Shown one piece after another: positions 12,333 through 12,910 of a stretch of DNA of 12,910 nucleotides. The stretch's first letter is position 1. Every line of letters starts with the position of its first letter. The position numbers were made by a program, and so were the translations under genes. Below the pieces are notes generated by a model that was not told where the DNA came from, did not search any database, and was given only the letters and a program-made list of their open reading frames with translations. The stretch is from contig CAMLET010000032.1 in the NCBI GenBank assembly GCA_946479125.1, forward strand, positions 1 through 12,910, read 5' to 3'. This DNA is from an uncultured Flavobacteriales bacterium (GTDB lineage Bacteria > Bacteroidota > Bacteroidia > Flavobacteriales > Crocinitomicaceae).

Positions 12333-12910
12333 ATGAAGTTCTGGAAATACAAGTTAGTTGTAATTGCCTTTTTAATTTTTCATGTAAACGGTTTTTCCCA
12401 AAAGCTTTTGTTCAATGGTTCCGCTGTTGATTCCGTCACTGTTACTTCCAGTTATTGGTATTATCACTTTGATGATAAAGGAACAACCACTTACACAATT
12501 GATAATATCTATTTTGTTTATGATGAAGAACAGGCAGAATATCGTGTAAATGCGTACAAGCGAAAAAACGTTCGCGGAACCTTCGAACCTGATAAAGTTG
12601 ATGTTGGTGAGTTTTCCATCGCAACTTCTAAAGATGTGGATAAAGCTAAGTTGAATGATCTTTTAACGCAATTGACTATCTCTGATTCTGTTTCAACGTT
12701 GGAGAATTCAGGAATCACTGAGGAAGAGTTTCTTCACGGCACAAAAAGAAATAAGATGCACGCTTGGATAAGAAGGTACAGAATGTTCACAGAGTATTTT
12801 CTTTATTACGACAAGCAAGAGCGAAAGGGTATACTTCAGGATCTTAGAAATGTAGATACCTTGAATCGTTATCTTTCGGAAGAGTTCCGTTTGAGTGGTT
12901 ATCCAATAGT
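12333..12910 (+). CDS. Secreted protein of unknown function, 3' end outside window
   Basis: From ATG 12333 the frame stays open for 192 codons to the window edge, so the gene is incomplete at its 3' end. Residues 1-22 form a signal peptide (VNGFS|Q23). The mature part starts with a beta-rich stretch (LLFNGSAVDSVTVTSSYWYYHFDDKGTTTYTIDNIYFVYDEEQAEYRVNAYKR) that looks like a small ligand- or calcium-free beta module, followed by a helical part (DVDKAKLNDLLTQL, ITEEEFLHGTKRNKMHAWIRRYRMF). I do not recognise the family. The two minus-strand ORFs lying across it are shadows. It follows the short lipoprotein-like ORF by 36 bp. Confidence 0.78.
   Translation, partial: MKFWKYKLVVIAFLIFHVNGFSQKLLFNGSAVDSVTVTSSYWYYHFDDKGTTTYTIDNIYFVYDEEQAEYRVNAYKRKNVRGTFEPDKVDVGEFSIATSKDVDKAKLNDLLTQLTISDSVSTLENSGITEEEFLHGTKRNKMHAWIRRYRMFTEYFLYYDKQERKGILQDLRNVDTLNRYLSEEFRLSGYPI

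Noticed and set aside
12442..12718. Minus-strand ORFs near the right end
   Set aside because: They lie across a plus-strand frame open from 12333 to the edge with a good signal peptide; the minus frames show no family features.

Overview
The window looks like a chromosomal segment of a Bacteroidota bacterium, most likely a member of the Flavobacteriales. The signs are an AT-rich composition, weak Shine-Dalgarno signals, two matches to the Bacteroidota sigma-ABfrA -7 element (TAnnTTTG), WG-repeat and TonB C-terminal domains, and seven predicted signal peptides that all place Gln directly after the cleavage site. A placement near Fluviicola/Crocinitomicaceae is only a guess. I see no phage, transposase, CRISPR array, rRNA or tRNA.

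Layout. (1) 1-1364: the 3' end of a hybrid histidine kinase (ATPase end, receiver, Hpt), then a stand-alone receiver 2 bp downstream; together they supply the parts of a multistep phosphorelay. (2) 1389-2803: a compact DinB / secreted VOC / DinB operon. (3) 2853-3557: an unrecognised secreted protein whose stop codon abuts the stop of the convergent gene at 3558-5759, an exported protein with about ten WG repeats and a TonB-like C-terminal domain. (4) 5834-6881: an HxlR regulator with one Cys at residue 7, divergent from a DoxX membrane protein. The 310-bp spacer between them holds palindromes, what look like family-typical dispersed repeats, a nested candidate operator and a promoter. (5) 6908-9609: an NTF2-like protein, an exported unknown, a second NTF2-like (lumazine-binding type) protein and an exported TPR protein, all on the plus strand. 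(6) 9742-11373: a third DinB protein, an SMR transporter of the SugE/Gdx type and a DUF2007-type membrane protein. Degenerate heptamer repeats form an inverted repeat between the first two, and a perfect heptamer tandem array follows the third. (7) 11531-12910: a secreted unknown, a 37-residue lipoprotein-like ORF and a secreted protein cut by the window edge.

How they may work together. The most coherent unit is HxlR-DoxX with its operator-like sequence. In Bacillus subtilis the HxlR-type quinone/thiol-stress sensors YodB and CatR repress catDE, where CatD is DoxX-like and CatE is a VOC protein. Nearby VOC, three DinB-fold (BstA/YfiT-like) proteins, NTF2-like proteins and an SMR exporter would suit a loose detoxification neighbourhood, but they lie in separate transcription units and a shared regulon is inference. 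The rest reads as ordinary accessory chromosome.
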